The notes: generated from the letters alone by a model not told the origin. A DNA stretch of 64,000 nucleotides from Brachynemurus nebulosus (GCA_035578155.1 JAPWDM010000005.1:52272454-52336453); one strand, 5' to 3'. Numbered from the stretch's first letter, positions 10,701 through 22,764 are shown. Numbers and translations are program-made.

Positions 10701-12591
10701 TCCGTCCGTCTGTCTATCCGTTTGTGTCGCCAGTTTGCACCAAGTGGCATAACTTCTGAACTATTCGATTGTTTTAATGAAATTTTCAGAAATTATGCAC
10801 TTTGGTTTCTAGATGGTCTCCTATGAATTTAATCGAAATTGGAGTTACAGTAGCTACGTCGCTACCATGACATTCCATTAATATACTAAATTTTGGGGGT
10901 TAGTTTCTAAAATATTTTTGCTTTTATAATTTAGCCTTTAAGAATTTTGAGTTACAACATTTTTTTATGAACTTTAAGGCGAAAATATAATTTCACGGTA
11001 TATATATTTGGTAGAATACTACTTTAAAGTCTTTTACGAGTACGAGGAAGCTATGTGCCACACCCCTTTGGCAGCGTATTTATCGTTTATTTTACCCTTC
11101 ACATAACATTATAACATTCATTCTTTTTTATAATTTTTGTATACTGGAAACAAAAAAAAATCCGAATTATATCTTATCTGCACATATCCTGACTCGAAGA
11201 TGGTATTTTACACCTTCTACAATACACTATAGCGAGTGACAGTTTAATGTTTAATTTTGTAAATTTTAACAATTAACAAATAGCCGTTATAATCTGAATA
11301 TTCTGAATTTTTGAAATCAAAACCTGCGTTTTATGAATTTTAATTATTAACAAATTTTAATTATAATTTGAATTTTTGAAATCAAACGATTCATTATTAA
11401 ATTTACAAACTTTACCGAATATTTTAAAAAATGTAAGTTTCATAACGTAAATAAATATGCAAACTTATACAAATCAAAGTGAAATATGCAAAAATATACA
11501 AAATAAAATGACATATTTTAATCAGAGAAGGGTAGAATGTAAAGACCTTGCAACTTTTCTGTTTTGATTGCAAGAAAAATAGACAAAAACTCTCTTACAT
11601 ATTATCATACCAACTTACATCCAAATTTTTTTTTCGACGATATGTCGTGTGACATTTCTGACAAACTAGAAAATTTTCTACGTAATGATCGGTGTGACAA
11701 TGGTCAGCATATTTTAAATATTCCGAGAATTCACGATTACAATTTTCAAAATCGCAGAAATATTTTTGATTCGGATGTTCGTCAAACATATGCACCCTCA
11801 AATCATTATCCGAATAAAAAATTGTACTGCACGAATAACAAATAAATCGTCGAAGTTTTACACCGTCAGTTTTCGCGCGACTACGACGTTTTTTCGGTTT
11901 TTTTGGCATAAATTCCTCATTTTTCAAGGCAAATTTCACATCGTCGTCACTATCCTGTTGTTTACATTCACTATGTATCGTGTTTATTTGAAATGTCTCC
12001 GGTTTTATGGAATGAACCTCTAGTTTTGGTTCAACGGCATCGAAGCTGTTGTCATCAATATCATTTACTTTATCATCATCGTCTGAATCTTCTTTTTTAA
12101 TACTGTTTTGTGAGTGATGTCGATCAATTTCTGAATTATCTTCTAATAAAATTAGAGGGAAACTCGGGTTTGGATTAAAGTCATCATTTTCTTTCTTCAG
12201 TTGATTCTATAAACAAAATAAATCTTTTTTTGTCACTGGACGTTAACGGGTTAAATCTCTTATCTTACATAGTAGTTAATTCCGTTCATTCGTATGTACT
12301 GGCGTAATTTATTTTCCGACTCTTCACAGTCTCGTTTAAATAAATAAGCTGTTTCAAGTCTTCGTTTACAAAATTCACACAATAAATTTGGTAATCCATC
12401 TCCTTTCTCAATCTATAAAATTTACAATTTACAAAAAAATCAAGTTTATTTTGACATTTTTAACTTACTTTAACCGAAGCACAGTACATTATCATGTCAC
12501 ATATTGGTTCATTGCACTCGTCCGAATATTTATCATATATTGAAAACATAATACTTTGTTTTTGTAAACAAATTCGGCAGATATCAGACAT
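4773..12591 (-). CDS. gene A: ZAD-C2H2 zinc-finger protein, 549 aa
   Basis: Exons on the minus strand: 12591-12469, 12412-12269, 12206-11619, 9814-9680, 9626-9422, 5227-4773. All junctions are GT-AG and the sum is 1650 nt in one frame. The ATG begins MSDICRIC, giving the first ZAD cysteine pair; exon 2 gives the second pair in LLCEFC followed by [15 protein letters not shown]. Exon 3 is a long single exon with an acidic linker (KKEDSDDDDKVNDIDD), a basic stretch PKKPKKRRSR and the first fingers. About eleven C2H2 fingers follow; the sixth is degenerate (C2HC-like). The last exon carries five fingers with TGVKPFK/TGEKPYK linkers. The 4.2-kb last intron is loaded with repeats. ZAD is an arthropod homodimerisation module, so a nuclear DNA-binding role is inferred. 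It is the most diverged copy of the array and lacks the intron that splits the linker in genes B-E. Confidence 0.85.
5661..5891. repeat. foldback element with about 110-bp arms
   Basis: The left arm (AGAGCTACTGGCCGATTTGC onward) returns inverted, ending GGCCAGCAGCTCT, with about a dozen unpaired bases at the centre between CCTATTCG and CGAATAGG. It lies in the last intron of gene A. No coding capacity. Confidence 0.75.
6318..6696. repeat. palindrome with 164-bp arms
   Basis: Arms 6318-6481 and 6533-6696 are inverse copies with no mismatch that I can find, around a loop of about 51 bases. The loop itself is the inverse of the sequence that follows the tRNA-like unit at 6777-6849. Both arms correspond to the body of the tRNA-containing repeat also seen at 53850-54115, so this looks like two inverted bodies of one repeat family. 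Confidence 0.8.
6777..6849 (+). tRNA. tRNA-Thr(AGT)-like unit, probably part of a repeat
   Basis: The 73-nt unit folds as a cloverleaf. Acceptor strands GGACCGG and CCGATCC pair with one mismatch. The anticodon stem CCTGG/CCAGG carries loop CTAGTTA (anticodon AGT at 6810-6812), and the T arm is CTGGG-TTCGATT-CCCGG. Position 37 is T, unusual for a working tRNA. The downstream AT-rich tail recurs with other tRNA-like units, so I favour a dispersed repeat over a functional gene. Confidence 0.4.
6936..7007 (-). tRNA. tRNA-Thr(GGT)-like unit, probably part of a repeat
   Basis: On the minus strand it has a good A box (TGGCCTAGTTGG), a good B box (GGTTCGAGTCC), anticodon stem CTTGG/CCAAG and loop CTGGTAA. 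The acceptor pairs except at the first position. GGT is not the usual eukaryotic Thr anticodon. The downstream tail resembles the tail of the unit at 6777-6849. Confidence 0.4.
7636..8160. mobile_element. non-autonomous hAT-like element, 8-bp TSD
   Basis: The ends are CAGTTCCGGATTTACC and the inverse of GGTAAATCCGGCCCTG. ATTATATG lies directly on both sides (7628-7635 and 8161-8168), an 8-bp duplication as expected for hAT. A fragment of the same family occurs near 13438-13480. Confidence 0.65.
8370..8808. mobile_element. hAT MITE (439 bp), TSD GTATGTAC
   Basis: The element starts CACAGACCAGTGAACA and ends TGTTCATTGGTCTGTG. GTATGTAC flanks both sides (8362-8369, 8809-8816) and fits the hAT preference nTnnnnAn. 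Related copies are at 27438-27803 and 54954-55378. Confidence 0.75.
9867..10489. mobile_element. TIR element with TA borders, Tc1/mariner-like
   Basis: It has inverted ends GGTTTGTTCCAACCG and GGTTTGTTCCTACCGC next to TA dinucleotides. No transposase is visible in about 620 bp. It sits in the intron between exons 3 and 4 of gene A. The superfamily is a guess from the TA borders. Confidence 0.45.
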
Positions 12592-12664
12592 GTTTCTTAA
12601 ATTAATTTAATTAATACAGATTATACAAACAAAATTAAAAGAACATAACATATATTTCAACCAC

Positions 12665-12697
12665 TGACGTCAAATTCAAGTAATTCAACCTATTTTA
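12665..12697 (-). promoter_or_regulatory. conserved upstream motifs of gene A
   Basis: A TGACGTCA palindrome (12665-12672, 74 bp upstream of the ATG) is followed further upstream by TAAAATAGGTTGAAT on the minus strand. Gene B has both motifs in the same order and similar distance; gene C has a one-base variant, TGACATCA. TGACGTCA is the classic CRE/ATF site. The functional role is inferred. Confidence 0.45.
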
Positions 12698-12761
12698 AGC
12701 CATACCTAATGGCCATGACACATCATACACATTCCACAGTGGCTATCGTAACCGTTATAAT

Positions 12762-13722
12762 TAGGGTTGCCACCCGTACTTTTTTAAAAAGTATTGTACT
12801 TTTTTTAGACAAACGTACTTTGTACTTTATAAAGGAATAAAAGTACGCTAAAATACTTTTTTATGTATGTTAAATTTTCATTAATCCAACTCATTTTTAG
12901 CTCTTATTTTAAATTATAATGTTTAGGTACTTTGTTGTCGCCTGATTTGATGTTCAAAGTTAGTGCCGAAACTTAGATCCTTATAGTGTGTTGCATCCAG
13001 TTGTACAAGTATAGTTTGAATCGTTTGAACAGCTTAAATGCCGTTAGTGTCATACAATTGAAATGCCTAGTGCGCCATGTATTAACATAATATGATTTGT
13101 ATTCAGAAGTAAACATAATCAGACATAATTAATGAATTTCTTGCAAAATTAATTAATTGCGCACATTTTAAAGATATTTCTATTGCAAAAAAATTAACGC
13201 TGCGATAATTTTTCAAATGCATACAATAACTGCCCATCTTTTGTCAGCTTTTGTCTATTCCTGCTACTTCAGCATTCATAGATGGAGTATTTTCAACAAT
13301 GAATATTAAATGGCGTGAGGAAAGAAACATGGCGTCACTTAATAAAAAATGAATTACTGATAGATATTTATATTAATTTAGATATAGACTGTAAGAATGC
13401 CTTAAATGTTTTTAAAGAAGACAAATATCCAGATAGCCAGGGCCGCATTTATCCTAAGTGCCGCCCGGGGTATCGTGAAAAATGCCACCTCCTGGTTTTT
13501 CCTAAAACGAAAATTTGGAAACAATTTCTTAGTAAACATAAAGTGACGAGTAAAAAAAAAAAAAAACGTTAAATTCCAAATTTTTCCGCCCTGTTTAAAA
13601 TTTGCCTCTCGAGGTTAGTGCGTAAAAATTTAATGCGTACTTTTTTTTTACTAACTGTACTTTTTATTTTTGCTAAAAAACCGAAAAATACTTTTTTTGT
13701 CTTAAAAAAGGTGGCAACCCTA
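12762..13722. mobile_element. non-autonomous hAT element (961 bp), TSD GTTATAAT
   Basis: The ends are TAGGGTTGCCACC and GGTGGCAACCCTA. The 8-bp GTTATAAT lies on both sides (12754-12761, 13723-13730) and fits nTnnnnAn. The interior has no transposase and contains a fragment of the element family at 7636-8160 (near 13438-13625). Confidence 0.75.
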
Positions 13723-13948
13723 GTTATAATGGTTATCATATTCAATTTATGTAGTGCCAAAAGTCTTCTGTTTACGACTAGTTTTATGAAATTTTGATAG
13801 CAAAAATGAAAATATCATCCTACCGACACCCCCCCTCCCCCCAAATTACTAAAATTTAACCAGTAAACACAAAGGAAATAATTTATTATCTAAAAAAACA
13901 TAAAAATTCACCGTTATGACGTCATCAAATTTATTTGTGAGTCGAGCG

Positions 13949-14107
13949 TTAACACGTTAATGATCATGGACACTGTACAGCGTCAAGTAAAACCTGAATG
14001 ACCACGCTGTACCGCGTCAATAATTCTGTTATGAAGTGTATTAGTTGTCAAAATAGTGTACTAGTTACGTGTTTTGTCATTATAGGTTATGACCATCAAC
14101 GTGTTAA
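13949..14107. mobile_element. TTAA MITE, family T1
   Basis: It runs from TTAACACGTTAATGATCAT to the inverse of TTAACACGTTGATGGTCAT. A second copy is at 14814-14972. TTAA borders suggest a piggyBac-type origin. Confidence 0.55.
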
Positions 14108-14813
14108 AAAATCGGGGTTTTTAAAATTCAAAAATATTGAACTCGGAAACTATTCGTCTTAGAGAACATTGTATAGGAAAATTTTTTATTTGTGTTACAT
14201 AAAATATATGAAAAATTCGAAGCGATTTCTTGAATTTTATCAATTTATTAACAAAAATTGAAAATATTTCCTCTCAAATTACGATAATTTTGCTAATCAA
14301 CCCATTATCTTTAATAACCTATTCAAACTTTTATTGTTAATATCGTGGTTAATATGAAATTGTAAATTTCCAGACTAACAGCTTTTAATTGGCCTGCCTC
14401 TAGCGTCATCGACGTCTTGAAACAGATACTAATCTGTACTTCCTAGCGCGTTTCTAGCTCATGTATTCTTGTCTAAAAGATGAATTTTGGATTCTCTCTT
14501 AAATCTTACATAATCGAAGTTATATAAAAATTTTCCCGTCTTTAAACTGGTGACGTATTTAGTTAGTGATAAAAGTAAATAAAAGTACCAGTAACTTATC
14601 TTTTATTTTTTTATTTAAAATAATTCAAAACAATTTTAATATACAAGGTGTTTCAAGCAAATAGGAACATAAAAATTTTAACGTGGAAAAAATTTGTGAT
14701 CTTAGATCCTTTATTTTATTTTTATTAGATATTTAACATAAAGTGAACTGTAATTACAGCAAATAAATAAAAGTCAAAGGCAGCAAATTTATTGAAACAA
14801 TTATAAGTAATTA
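14108..14813. other. intergenic, no gene seen
   Basis: AT-rich, with no domain-bearing frame and no repeat end that I could define. Confidence 0.4.
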
Positions 14814-14972
14814 TTAACACCTTGATGATCATCGTAACCTATAATGGCAAAACGCCCAGCTGATGGACTATTTTGATAGCTCATACACGGAATTGTTGAT
14901 GTCCTATGACATCGTGTATGAGTTACTAAGGTTTTACTTAACTATTATGACGTCAATGACCGTCAGTGTTAA
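14814..14972. mobile_element. TTAA MITE, family T1 (second copy)
   Basis: It starts TTAACACCTTGATGATCAT and ends with the inverse of TTAACACTGACGGTCATTG. It shares ends and size with 13949-14107. Confidence 0.55.
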
Positions 14973-16017
14973 AATCATATTGAACTTTACTATTTAATAA
15001 CACATGTAATGTTTAGCAAAATTTTTTACATTTATTGTAGTTATACTTTTAAAAAAAATACCATTTTAAACTAGTATAAGTACTATATACAAATCCCACC
15101 CACAAAAAAATAAGCATATTCTAATCCCAACGATTTTTTCTCATGTTAAAATTTGTATATTCTTACTTTTTTGAAACAGATTGTATAGAATCATAACAAA
15201 GATAACAAGTACGTAATTAATTTATAAATTAACCATACCACTAACTCAGCAAACTGAATTTCTTTTATTTCAACCCTTGTTTCAACCTGAGGGCTTGAAT
15301 ACGAATTTGTTAACAGATAGCAGCACCTGTCAATAGCTTTAAAAATTTAAACTGTTTAAACGCAGAAATTCTACGACATTTGCAACCACAGAATACAGAA
15401 ACAAAGTTGCTATAAAGATCTGTTGTCCGTAAGGTGCAATGTTGTGCAATTTACACCGATTCTGATTTAGTCTGTTACTGTTTGTCATAAGAGTCACATC
15501 GTTCTTAGTGTCATTGTTTTTTTAATCAACTCGTGCAATTTAAACAGAAAAAAAATATTAAGTGTGTCGTATTTAAGTGTAAAAATTCTATTGGACAAAA
15601 AATTCTCAAAATAAAGGGATATCTTTCTTAAAATAAATAAATTTATTTTTAATTGCTGGTTGTTAGTCACATAGGTCCGCGATAACAGTATATATTATAT
15701 ATATGCAAGGTGTGCGGTCATACATACACCATATTGCACAAACACATTCACCTGTTTGTGTATATACAAAAATGTGTTCAAGTAGTAACGTGTTGTATGT
15801 ATCATAATCGTTTGGTAGGGGTAGCGTTGTGACGTCATTTACTGGCGACAGTGGCCACGGTAGTTATGAAATAGGAAATTGGTATCTTGTATATCTATGT
15901 TTGCAACTTTCATTACTAATTAATCGATTTTGTTTTATAACTTACACTACCACCTGATATGTTGACATGTGATACTTTCCGACAAAATTACCTAAAGGAA
16001 CCATAAAAAAATCCCCT
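14973..16017. other. intergenic / 3' flank of gene B
   Basis: No gene seen. It includes AT-rich sequence and the presumed 3' UTR of gene B. Confidence 0.4.
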
Positions 16018-19000
16018 TTACACTAAATTCTCATGTTTTTTCTGATGTACACGAAGATAATGTTTAGTGGTGAAGCTGCTATCACAGATATCACATGAAA
16101 ATAATTTGATTCCAGTGTGAGTTCGTTCGTGCACTTTAAGATCTTTACTGTTTGTAAAGCCCTTTTGACAAGTTGAACAAACGTACGGTCTATGACCGGA
16201 ATGAAATCGTTCGTGAACAATTAGGTTTGTCTTCTGTCGAAAATTTTTCTCACAGTAACTACATTTGAACGGGCGTTCACCAGTGTGAATTCGAACATGC
16301 GATTGCAGTGATTGTTTATTCGTACAGCGATATTCACACTGGTCACAACTGAACGGTTTTACACCGGTATGAATGCGCATGTGTTTGGTTAAATCAATTG
16401 GTCGATGAAATTGTTTTGCACAATAGGTACAAAGATGATTCTTCACTTTTCTCTTTTCTTCGGCTACAAATAAACGAATATATTAAAATATCCTAAAAGG
16501 TGTTTGAAAAATTAAAACTGTACCTTTACGATTTTTCTTACAGATATGACGTTTTAAAAATAATTTTGTAGAAAATTTTTCGTCACAATCATCACAACCG
16601 TATGAATCTTTTGTATTGTGGCCACGTTTGTGATTCTCTAAGGCAGCATCTGATGGAAAACACTACAATTTAAAAAAAATTGTATGTTTAATTCTTTAAA
16701 TGATTAAGACGAGTTAACTCGTCCTGCAATATGCCGGCTCAAAATCTGTGATATGTATATATTCAATGGTACAGGTGCCGCCATCAGTAACAAATTTTTC
16801 GAAATACGGTATAATTCTAAATAATGTTCAATTTTATCAACATCGTTTAGTATAATTTATATTTTGCAAATTCCTAGGGTTCTTATCTATTGTACTTATC
16901 ACTGGCAGTAAAAGGTTCGGCATTTTGAGGCAAAAAAATTTTCTCTGTGGTTAAAATAAAAGCGTTAAGATTATACGACCGAAGTGAAAATTTCTATAGC
17001 TATCTCGTAATCGATTTGAAGTAACATAACTCTAGTGAACGAGTTGCGGTTAAGCGAATAACAAAAATGCGAAGAACAAATAATAATAAATTATTTTCAA
17101 ACCGAGTTTAAGATTGAATGTTATCAGGTTAGAACTAAAGTCCAGAATTCATAAAAGTTAAAGTACGTCTCAGTTTAATAGTTCGACTGAAGTATAAATT
17201 TTTTTTTATTTTGTTAATTTTCAAGTTTATTTTATTTATTGTTTATTTACCAGAAAATAATTTATCTCAGAAGGTTGGTTTTGAAATAATACAAAAACAA
17301 ATAGGTTGTTGAATTTTAATCTTAATAATATTATAAATGTGAAAGTTTGGATGTTTGGATGTTTGGATGTTTGGATGTTTGTTGTTCAATCACGCCAAAA
17401 CGGCTGAACGAATTTTGATAAAATTTTACGTACAAACTTCTTATACACTGACTTAACACATAGGCTAAATTTTATCCCGATTTTATGTTCCTGGGGGATA
17501 CAAAACCAATTAATCAATCCCGCTCAAATAACTGAACCGAATCCAACGGAATTTGATTTACAGGCAATATTTATCCTGAATTAACACATAGAATAATCTT
17601 ACCCCGATTCAAGGCTCCTGTGGGATACAAAACCAGTTACTTAACCACAGCAAAATGACTGAACTGAATTCGGTGAAATTGGTATATAGAAACAATTTAC
17701 TATGGATACATACAGGAGTAATTTTAATAACACATAGGATAATTTTATCCCATTTTCATGTTCCTGAGGGATACAAATTCAGTTAATCAATCCCGCTCAA
17801 ATAACTGAACCGAATCCCATGGAATTTGATGTACAGGCAATATTTTTCCTGAATTAACAGATAGAATAATCTTATCCCGATTCAGGATTCCTGTGGAATA
17901 CAAAACCAGTTACTTAACCACAGCAAAATGACTGAACTGAATTCGGTGAAATTGGTATATAGAAACTATTTACTATGAATACATACTGGAATTATTTTAA
18001 TAACACATAGGATATTTCACCAATCATTCAATCACGACAAAATCACTGAAACGATTTCGATGGAATTTGGTACAGAGATATTAACTCTCAATTAATACAG
18101 AATCATTTATTACCGATTAGAGATAGAAATCGGACCGAGAGTTTTAAAGGTCCTCTCGAGTCTTACCGGCGGGAACGGGAACGCGCAGATGTGGAAATTT
18201 TTTGACGGGAATTGAACGGGCGGGAGTGGATAAATATGCTGGGAATGTTACATTTGTATTTTCGTTATTTAAAATTAAAAATTTTTTTGATAAAGCGGGA
18301 CCGGAAATAAAGAAAACGGGTTCGGGACTAATTTGAAGGAAAGGTGCAGAAGTGACAATTTTTCTATGGAAATGGGAGTGAACGGGAGCGATGGGTATAA
18401 AACAGGTTCACCGGGAACGGGACTAATTTGAAGGAAACGGGCAGAAGTGACAATTTTTCGACGGGAATGAGAGTGAACGGGAGCGATGGGTATAATCGTG
18501 AGTGGGCGGGAACGGATTAAGAAAATCACTCCCGTGAGTATCTCTATTACTGATTTAAGATTCATGTGGAATAAATTACTTAGTTACACTCAATTTATTA
18601 AATATAAGGTTTTATTATAATTGAATTTATGGAGGTGTAAATATAATTTAGGTCAGTTATTTAAATCAGATGCATAGCAATAAACATTTTATTATCTACT
18701 CATCTTAAAATTTTGGAGAATAACGTAAATGATTTTTTTTTTTTATACTTGGTACTTGAACTTATGTTTAAAATTATGTCTTTTCGTAATAATCCTTTAT
18801 TTGGGTATAGAAAATAGTATCTATTGTAGAACATGTGATTAACAGTTTTAAAATAAGATGGATTTTCAAAATACGAATGTCATACATAAGTCAATAAAAA
18901 TAAAACAAAAGAGAGATTTGCATAAAGGTGATAAAAGTAAGCAATGGATTTTTTAAGTTATAAAATTTAAGTATACGCCCATTTAATTATTTATTTATGT

Positions 19001-22000
19001 ATTACCTTACACCGAGAGTATTGCAATAAAATGTTAGGTATAAAATTTTTTTCATAGCCTTATTATTGGAATCCATAATTAAATCAAAATCAAATCGCTG
19101 AAACGGCTGGACCGATTTTGATAAAATTTTATAAACACACTCTTTATACACTGAATTAACATATGGGCTAAATTTTATCCCGGTTGTAAGTTCCTCAGGG
19201 ATACAAAATTTTTCAAACACGCCCCACAAGATTAAACTTAATTCTATGAAATCTGATACACAGGCACTATTTATCCTGAGTTAACACATAAGATAATCTT
19301 ATCCCGATTAAAGGTTCCTGTGGGATGACTGAACCGAATTTGATAAAATTTAATATACAGGTACTATTTACTATGAACACATATAGTAATAATTTTTAAA
19401 TAGTTTTAGTCGGGATAGTTTTATCCCGATTGAAGGTTCCCGGGAGAAGAAGGGGGATACAAAACGGGGGAGGGGATCGAATTCAATGCGGGCGAAGCCG
19501 CGGGTCAAAGCTAGTAGTCTAATATGAACAGAAATTAATTAATAGGTTATAATACTGAAAGTAATTTTTATCTAATTTTAACTTCCTATTGGAAGTTATT
19601 AGTGAATATAAATGCTCCTAGTATGTAAAATGTATATTCATTATTATTATTATTATTATTATTATTAAAGAAAAAATTAATTAAAATTAAGTTTTTTCGG
19701 TAGTGGGATGCTAGCATACCCTTACTATATATACCGAGTTGAATCTAATATAAATTTATAACACAAAATAAAACATCAAAAGTGTTTGCATAAATTAAAT
19801 AATTTGAACAATATTAATCACTTAGTCAATGATCAACTAACTACTAGCGTTTGTTTAACGTACAATCCTTGCAAATTTCATTACAGCCAAAGCATTACAA
19901 ATTTCATACGAGTTACCCTCGCTACTGGCAACGCAAAGATTCTCACTCGTGCCACTAGCGGTAAAATTAAAACTAGTATCAAGTAAAAATATACGTATAC
20001 GTTTAATTGGTGATATAAAATCTAGTAATCCACACATAATCTGTATAATACGTACTTCTATAGTATAGTATAGTTCTGATTTCACCACTAGAAGCGCGCA
20101 CGTAATATTTGCGTCGCCAATAGAAATTTTCATTTCAAAAAAGAAATGATTATTAGAGTGAGAGATTACTTTGAAACTTTTAAGAACTACAACCTCACCT
20201 TATCACATGTTTCACATTTGTATTTTTCGGTATGTATATTCATATGTTGTTCTAGCGCTTTTGCCTTTTGAAATTGTTCTAAACAATTTTCACATACATA
20301 CGGACAATCACCATGTTTGTTGTATATGTGTCGCTAAAAGGTTAAATTTTTAACAATATTTGGTCATCTTGACAATTTTTTCACACAACTTACATCTAAA
20401 TATTTCTTTTGCCGAAAACTTATATGACACTGTTGACAAATTAAAAAGTTTTCCACAGAATGATCGATTTTTAAATGGACTGAATACCTTAACCAGTCTG
20501 TAAATTGCTTCGTGCAGTTTTCCAAGTCGCAAACAAATTTTTGATTTCGATGATTTTCCGACGTGTGTGTATCAAGTTCATCCTTTGAAGAAAATATTCT
20601 ACTACATGCGTAACAGTAATAGTTTCTACGTCTGATACGATCAGGTTTTTTATGAATTTTTTTTGAAACTAAATTTTTAATATTTAAAGGGAACTCTCCA
20701 TGTTCCTCGAGTTCTTGTTTAATAAAATCAGCAGGTGGACATAATGGAGTTGGTTTTTCCTCCCGTGTTAGTTCCTCAGTACCGAATCTAGAATTGTTTT
20801 AAAAAATGAACTAGTTGTTTAATGAAAAATTAAAATATTTTAAAATCCACACTAAATTAAAGCCTTATTTCCGCGTAAATTCCTATTTAATCATAAAATT
20901 AAAATTTAAAAATACATCGTATATAGAAAATTAGAAATCTTATCATGTTAAACGGAAAGGTAAGTATACGTAAAATTCTTAGCCGATTTAAAATGAAGCT
21001 CGCTAGATTTGGGTCTACAGTGTCAAATGTTTGTGGGCAACATCAGAGAAAATAAACATTTTTAAAAATCTTTTCCAAGTCTTTTTTTTTTATTCAAAAA
21101 TGAGATCAAGATCCTTTTGATGTTACTGCTCTTTTAAAAACTATTTTATTGCGTTTACATAGTCTTATATGTAGAATATAATAGCCATATATGCTTCACC
21201 TGGTCAAAATGTCAAATTGACCCTTCTATAGGGTTGATTTTAGAGTGAACTCCAGTACTGAATATCCACATATGTACATATTTTTTTTTAAATTAAAAAT
21301 TAAGCTGTCAAAACTTAATAGAAACTCGTGCAGACAGCAGCCCTAGTTAATGGACACTATAATTAGGTTCATATTAACAATTCATAAATTTTTTATAAAA
21401 AGAAACGATTCTGTAAAAATTATTTACTTTTTGATTTTCTTTATAATTTTCCGTAAATGCAGATCAATATCTAATAATATACAGCTAACTCTGATTGCTG
21501 ATTATCTTCAGTATCATCCACTTTATCATCATAGTCTGGATCTTCTGATTTAATGTTGTTCTGATACACATATCTTTCAATCTCAGGAGTAACTTGTAGC
21601 AGAACAGGTGAATGTAAGTTTCGAATTTGATATATTTGATTAAAGTCACCGTTTTCAGTTTTCAATGGATTCTATAAACAAACTCAAATGATAGCCCATT
21701 GCCGTATTGATAATATATCTCTGAGCTATAATGGGTTAAATATCTTTTCTTACATAATTAATTCCGTTAATTTGTATGTATTGACGTAATTTATTTTCCG
21801 ACTCTTCACAGTCTCGTTTGAATAAATAAGCTGTTTCAAGTCGAGTTTTACAAATTTGACATAATAAACTTGGTAATCGATCGTCTTTCTCAATCTGCAA
21901 GATTTATAATTTGCAAAAAAAATTCACGTTTATTTTGAAATTTTTTAACTTACTTTTACGGAAGCGCAGTACATTATCATGTCACAAATTGGTTCATTGT

Positions 22001-22076
22001 ATTCATCTGAATATTTATCATAAATTGAATACATAACATTTTGCTTTTTTAAACAAATTCGACAAATATCCGACAT
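16018..22076 (-). CDS. gene B: ZAD-C2H2 zinc-finger protein, 519 aa
   Basis: Exons on the minus strand: 22076-21954, 21894-21754, 21671-21490, 20787-20394, 20333-20199, 16662-16524, 16463-16018 (1560 nt, one frame, GT-AG). The start is [20 protein letters not shown]. The second cysteine pair is in LLCQIC, with [18 protein letters not shown]. The linker exon is acidic ([14 protein letters not shown]). Eleven fingers follow: CYACSRIF, a C-x4-C finger (CDLENC), [24 protein letters not shown], a C2HC-like sixth, then five in the last exon ending HQKKHENLV. Several fingers are cut by introns between their cysteine and histidine halves, for example [17 protein letters not shown]. The intron before the sixth exon is 3.5 kb and full of repeats. 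The function is inferred as a nuclear DNA-binding factor. Confidence 0.87.
16688..16968. mobile_element. TTAA MITE, family T2
   Basis: It runs from TTAATTCTTTAAATGATTAAG to AAAAGCGTTAA, with the family core GGTGCCGCCATC and TACGGTATAATTC. Other copies are at 26372-26705, 46733-46986 and 59926-60939. It is inside a gene B intron. Confidence 0.5.
17326..18115. repeat. dispersed repeat with internal tandem copies of about 273 bp
   Basis: It starts with four copies of GTTTGGAT, then CGCCAAAACGGCTGAACG and two tandem copies sharing TTAATCAATCCCGCTCAAAT (17510 and 17783). Related sequence is at 19075-19516 and 50325-50720. This wording is common in insect dispersed repeats, but I do not assign a class. 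Confidence 0.6.
18120..18540. repeat. G-rich minisatellite-like repeat, unit about 97 bp
   Basis: The phrase GACTAATTTGAAGGAAA followed by GCAGAAGTGACAATTTTTC and GTGAACGGGAGCGATGGGTA occurs twice (18325 and 18421 regions). A degenerate third copy lies upstream. Repeated GGGAACGGGA gives strong G bias on the plus strand. It is in a gene B intron. Confidence 0.65.
19075..19516. repeat. dispersed repeat related to 17326-18115
   Basis: It contains GCTGAAACGGCTGGACCG, GGGATACAAAA segments and a characteristic end, GCGGGCGAAGCCGCGGGT, then CAAAGCTAGT. Confidence 0.55.
19638..19668. repeat. (ATT)n microsatellite
   Basis: Simple trinucleotide run in a gene B intron. Confidence 0.85.
19925..20121. 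mobile_element. MITE, family G (GGCGACGCAAAG ends)
   Basis: The ends are CTGGCAACGCAAAGATTCTC and the inverse of TTGGCGACGCAAATATTACG. Four more copies of this family lie at 22765-22891, 23567-23793, 45297-45502 and 46987-47156. Confidence 0.6.
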
Positions 22077-22133
22077 TGTATTTAGATAAATTTAATTCAC
22101 ATTAAATAATAAAAAAATAAACCAATATTAGCA

Positions 22134-22164
22134 TGACGTCATCGAGACTATTCAACCTATTTTA
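22134..22164 (-). promoter_or_regulatory. conserved upstream motifs of gene B
   Basis: TGACGTCA at 22134-22141 lies 58 bp upstream of the ATG, with TAAAATAGGTTGAA (minus strand) just beyond. This is the same pair as upstream of gene A. Confidence 0.45.
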
Positions 22165-22764
22165 GCACAGTACTATTCCCAATTTGTGTAATGTAATATT
22201 AGCTCTTTTTACAGCTAGACTTGTTTCGTTATCAGTCTTTTCATTTTTTAAATAATTAAAAAAAAAAAACTGAAAAATTAACCTTTATGACGCCATTATG
22301 TTTACTTCTGTAAAATTTTTTAAATAAAAAATTCATTTTTTAGCATTATTTATGAGTTATTACACTCCTACACTTTTTATTTTTAACAAAATTAATGCTT
22401 TGGAATTAACCAAATCTAAAATTCTCGAATATTAAAGTGATGTATTTTGGTTGATTTCAACATTCTGATAGCAAAAAAGAAAATTCCCGCTTAAATTACA
22501 AAAGTTTTACCAATGAATCCACTGGATATGTTTAATGACCCATTCAAATAAAATTTTCACTTTAGGTAATAACTTTTAAATTCAATTAACGGTTTGGTAT
22601 AACAGGTTTGTCCCTGATGTTACTGTGTGTTATGAAAAAAAAATTATTAGTCTGTACCAGCTAGCGTCCTTCTAACAACCTTATCCTTACCATTACCTAA
22701 AAGATAAATTATAGATTTTCAAATTCCATATTTTTCAAACTGTTCAAGTCCAATAACGCCATCT
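22165..22764. other. intergenic upstream of gene B
   Basis: AT-rich, with no gene or definable element seen. Confidence 0.4.

Noticed and set aside
10698..10724. CCGTCCGTCTGTC run as a functional site
   Set aside because: It is a short simple-sequence stretch with no partner or context.
17357..17384. CRISPR-like array from GTTTGGAT repeats
   Set aside because: The units are contiguous 8-mers with no spacers, in a eukaryotic dispersed repeat.
20199..20333. Suspected frameshift in the fifth exon of gene B
   Set aside because: On rereading, the run at 20280-20284 contains the extra A and the exon is open for 45 codons.
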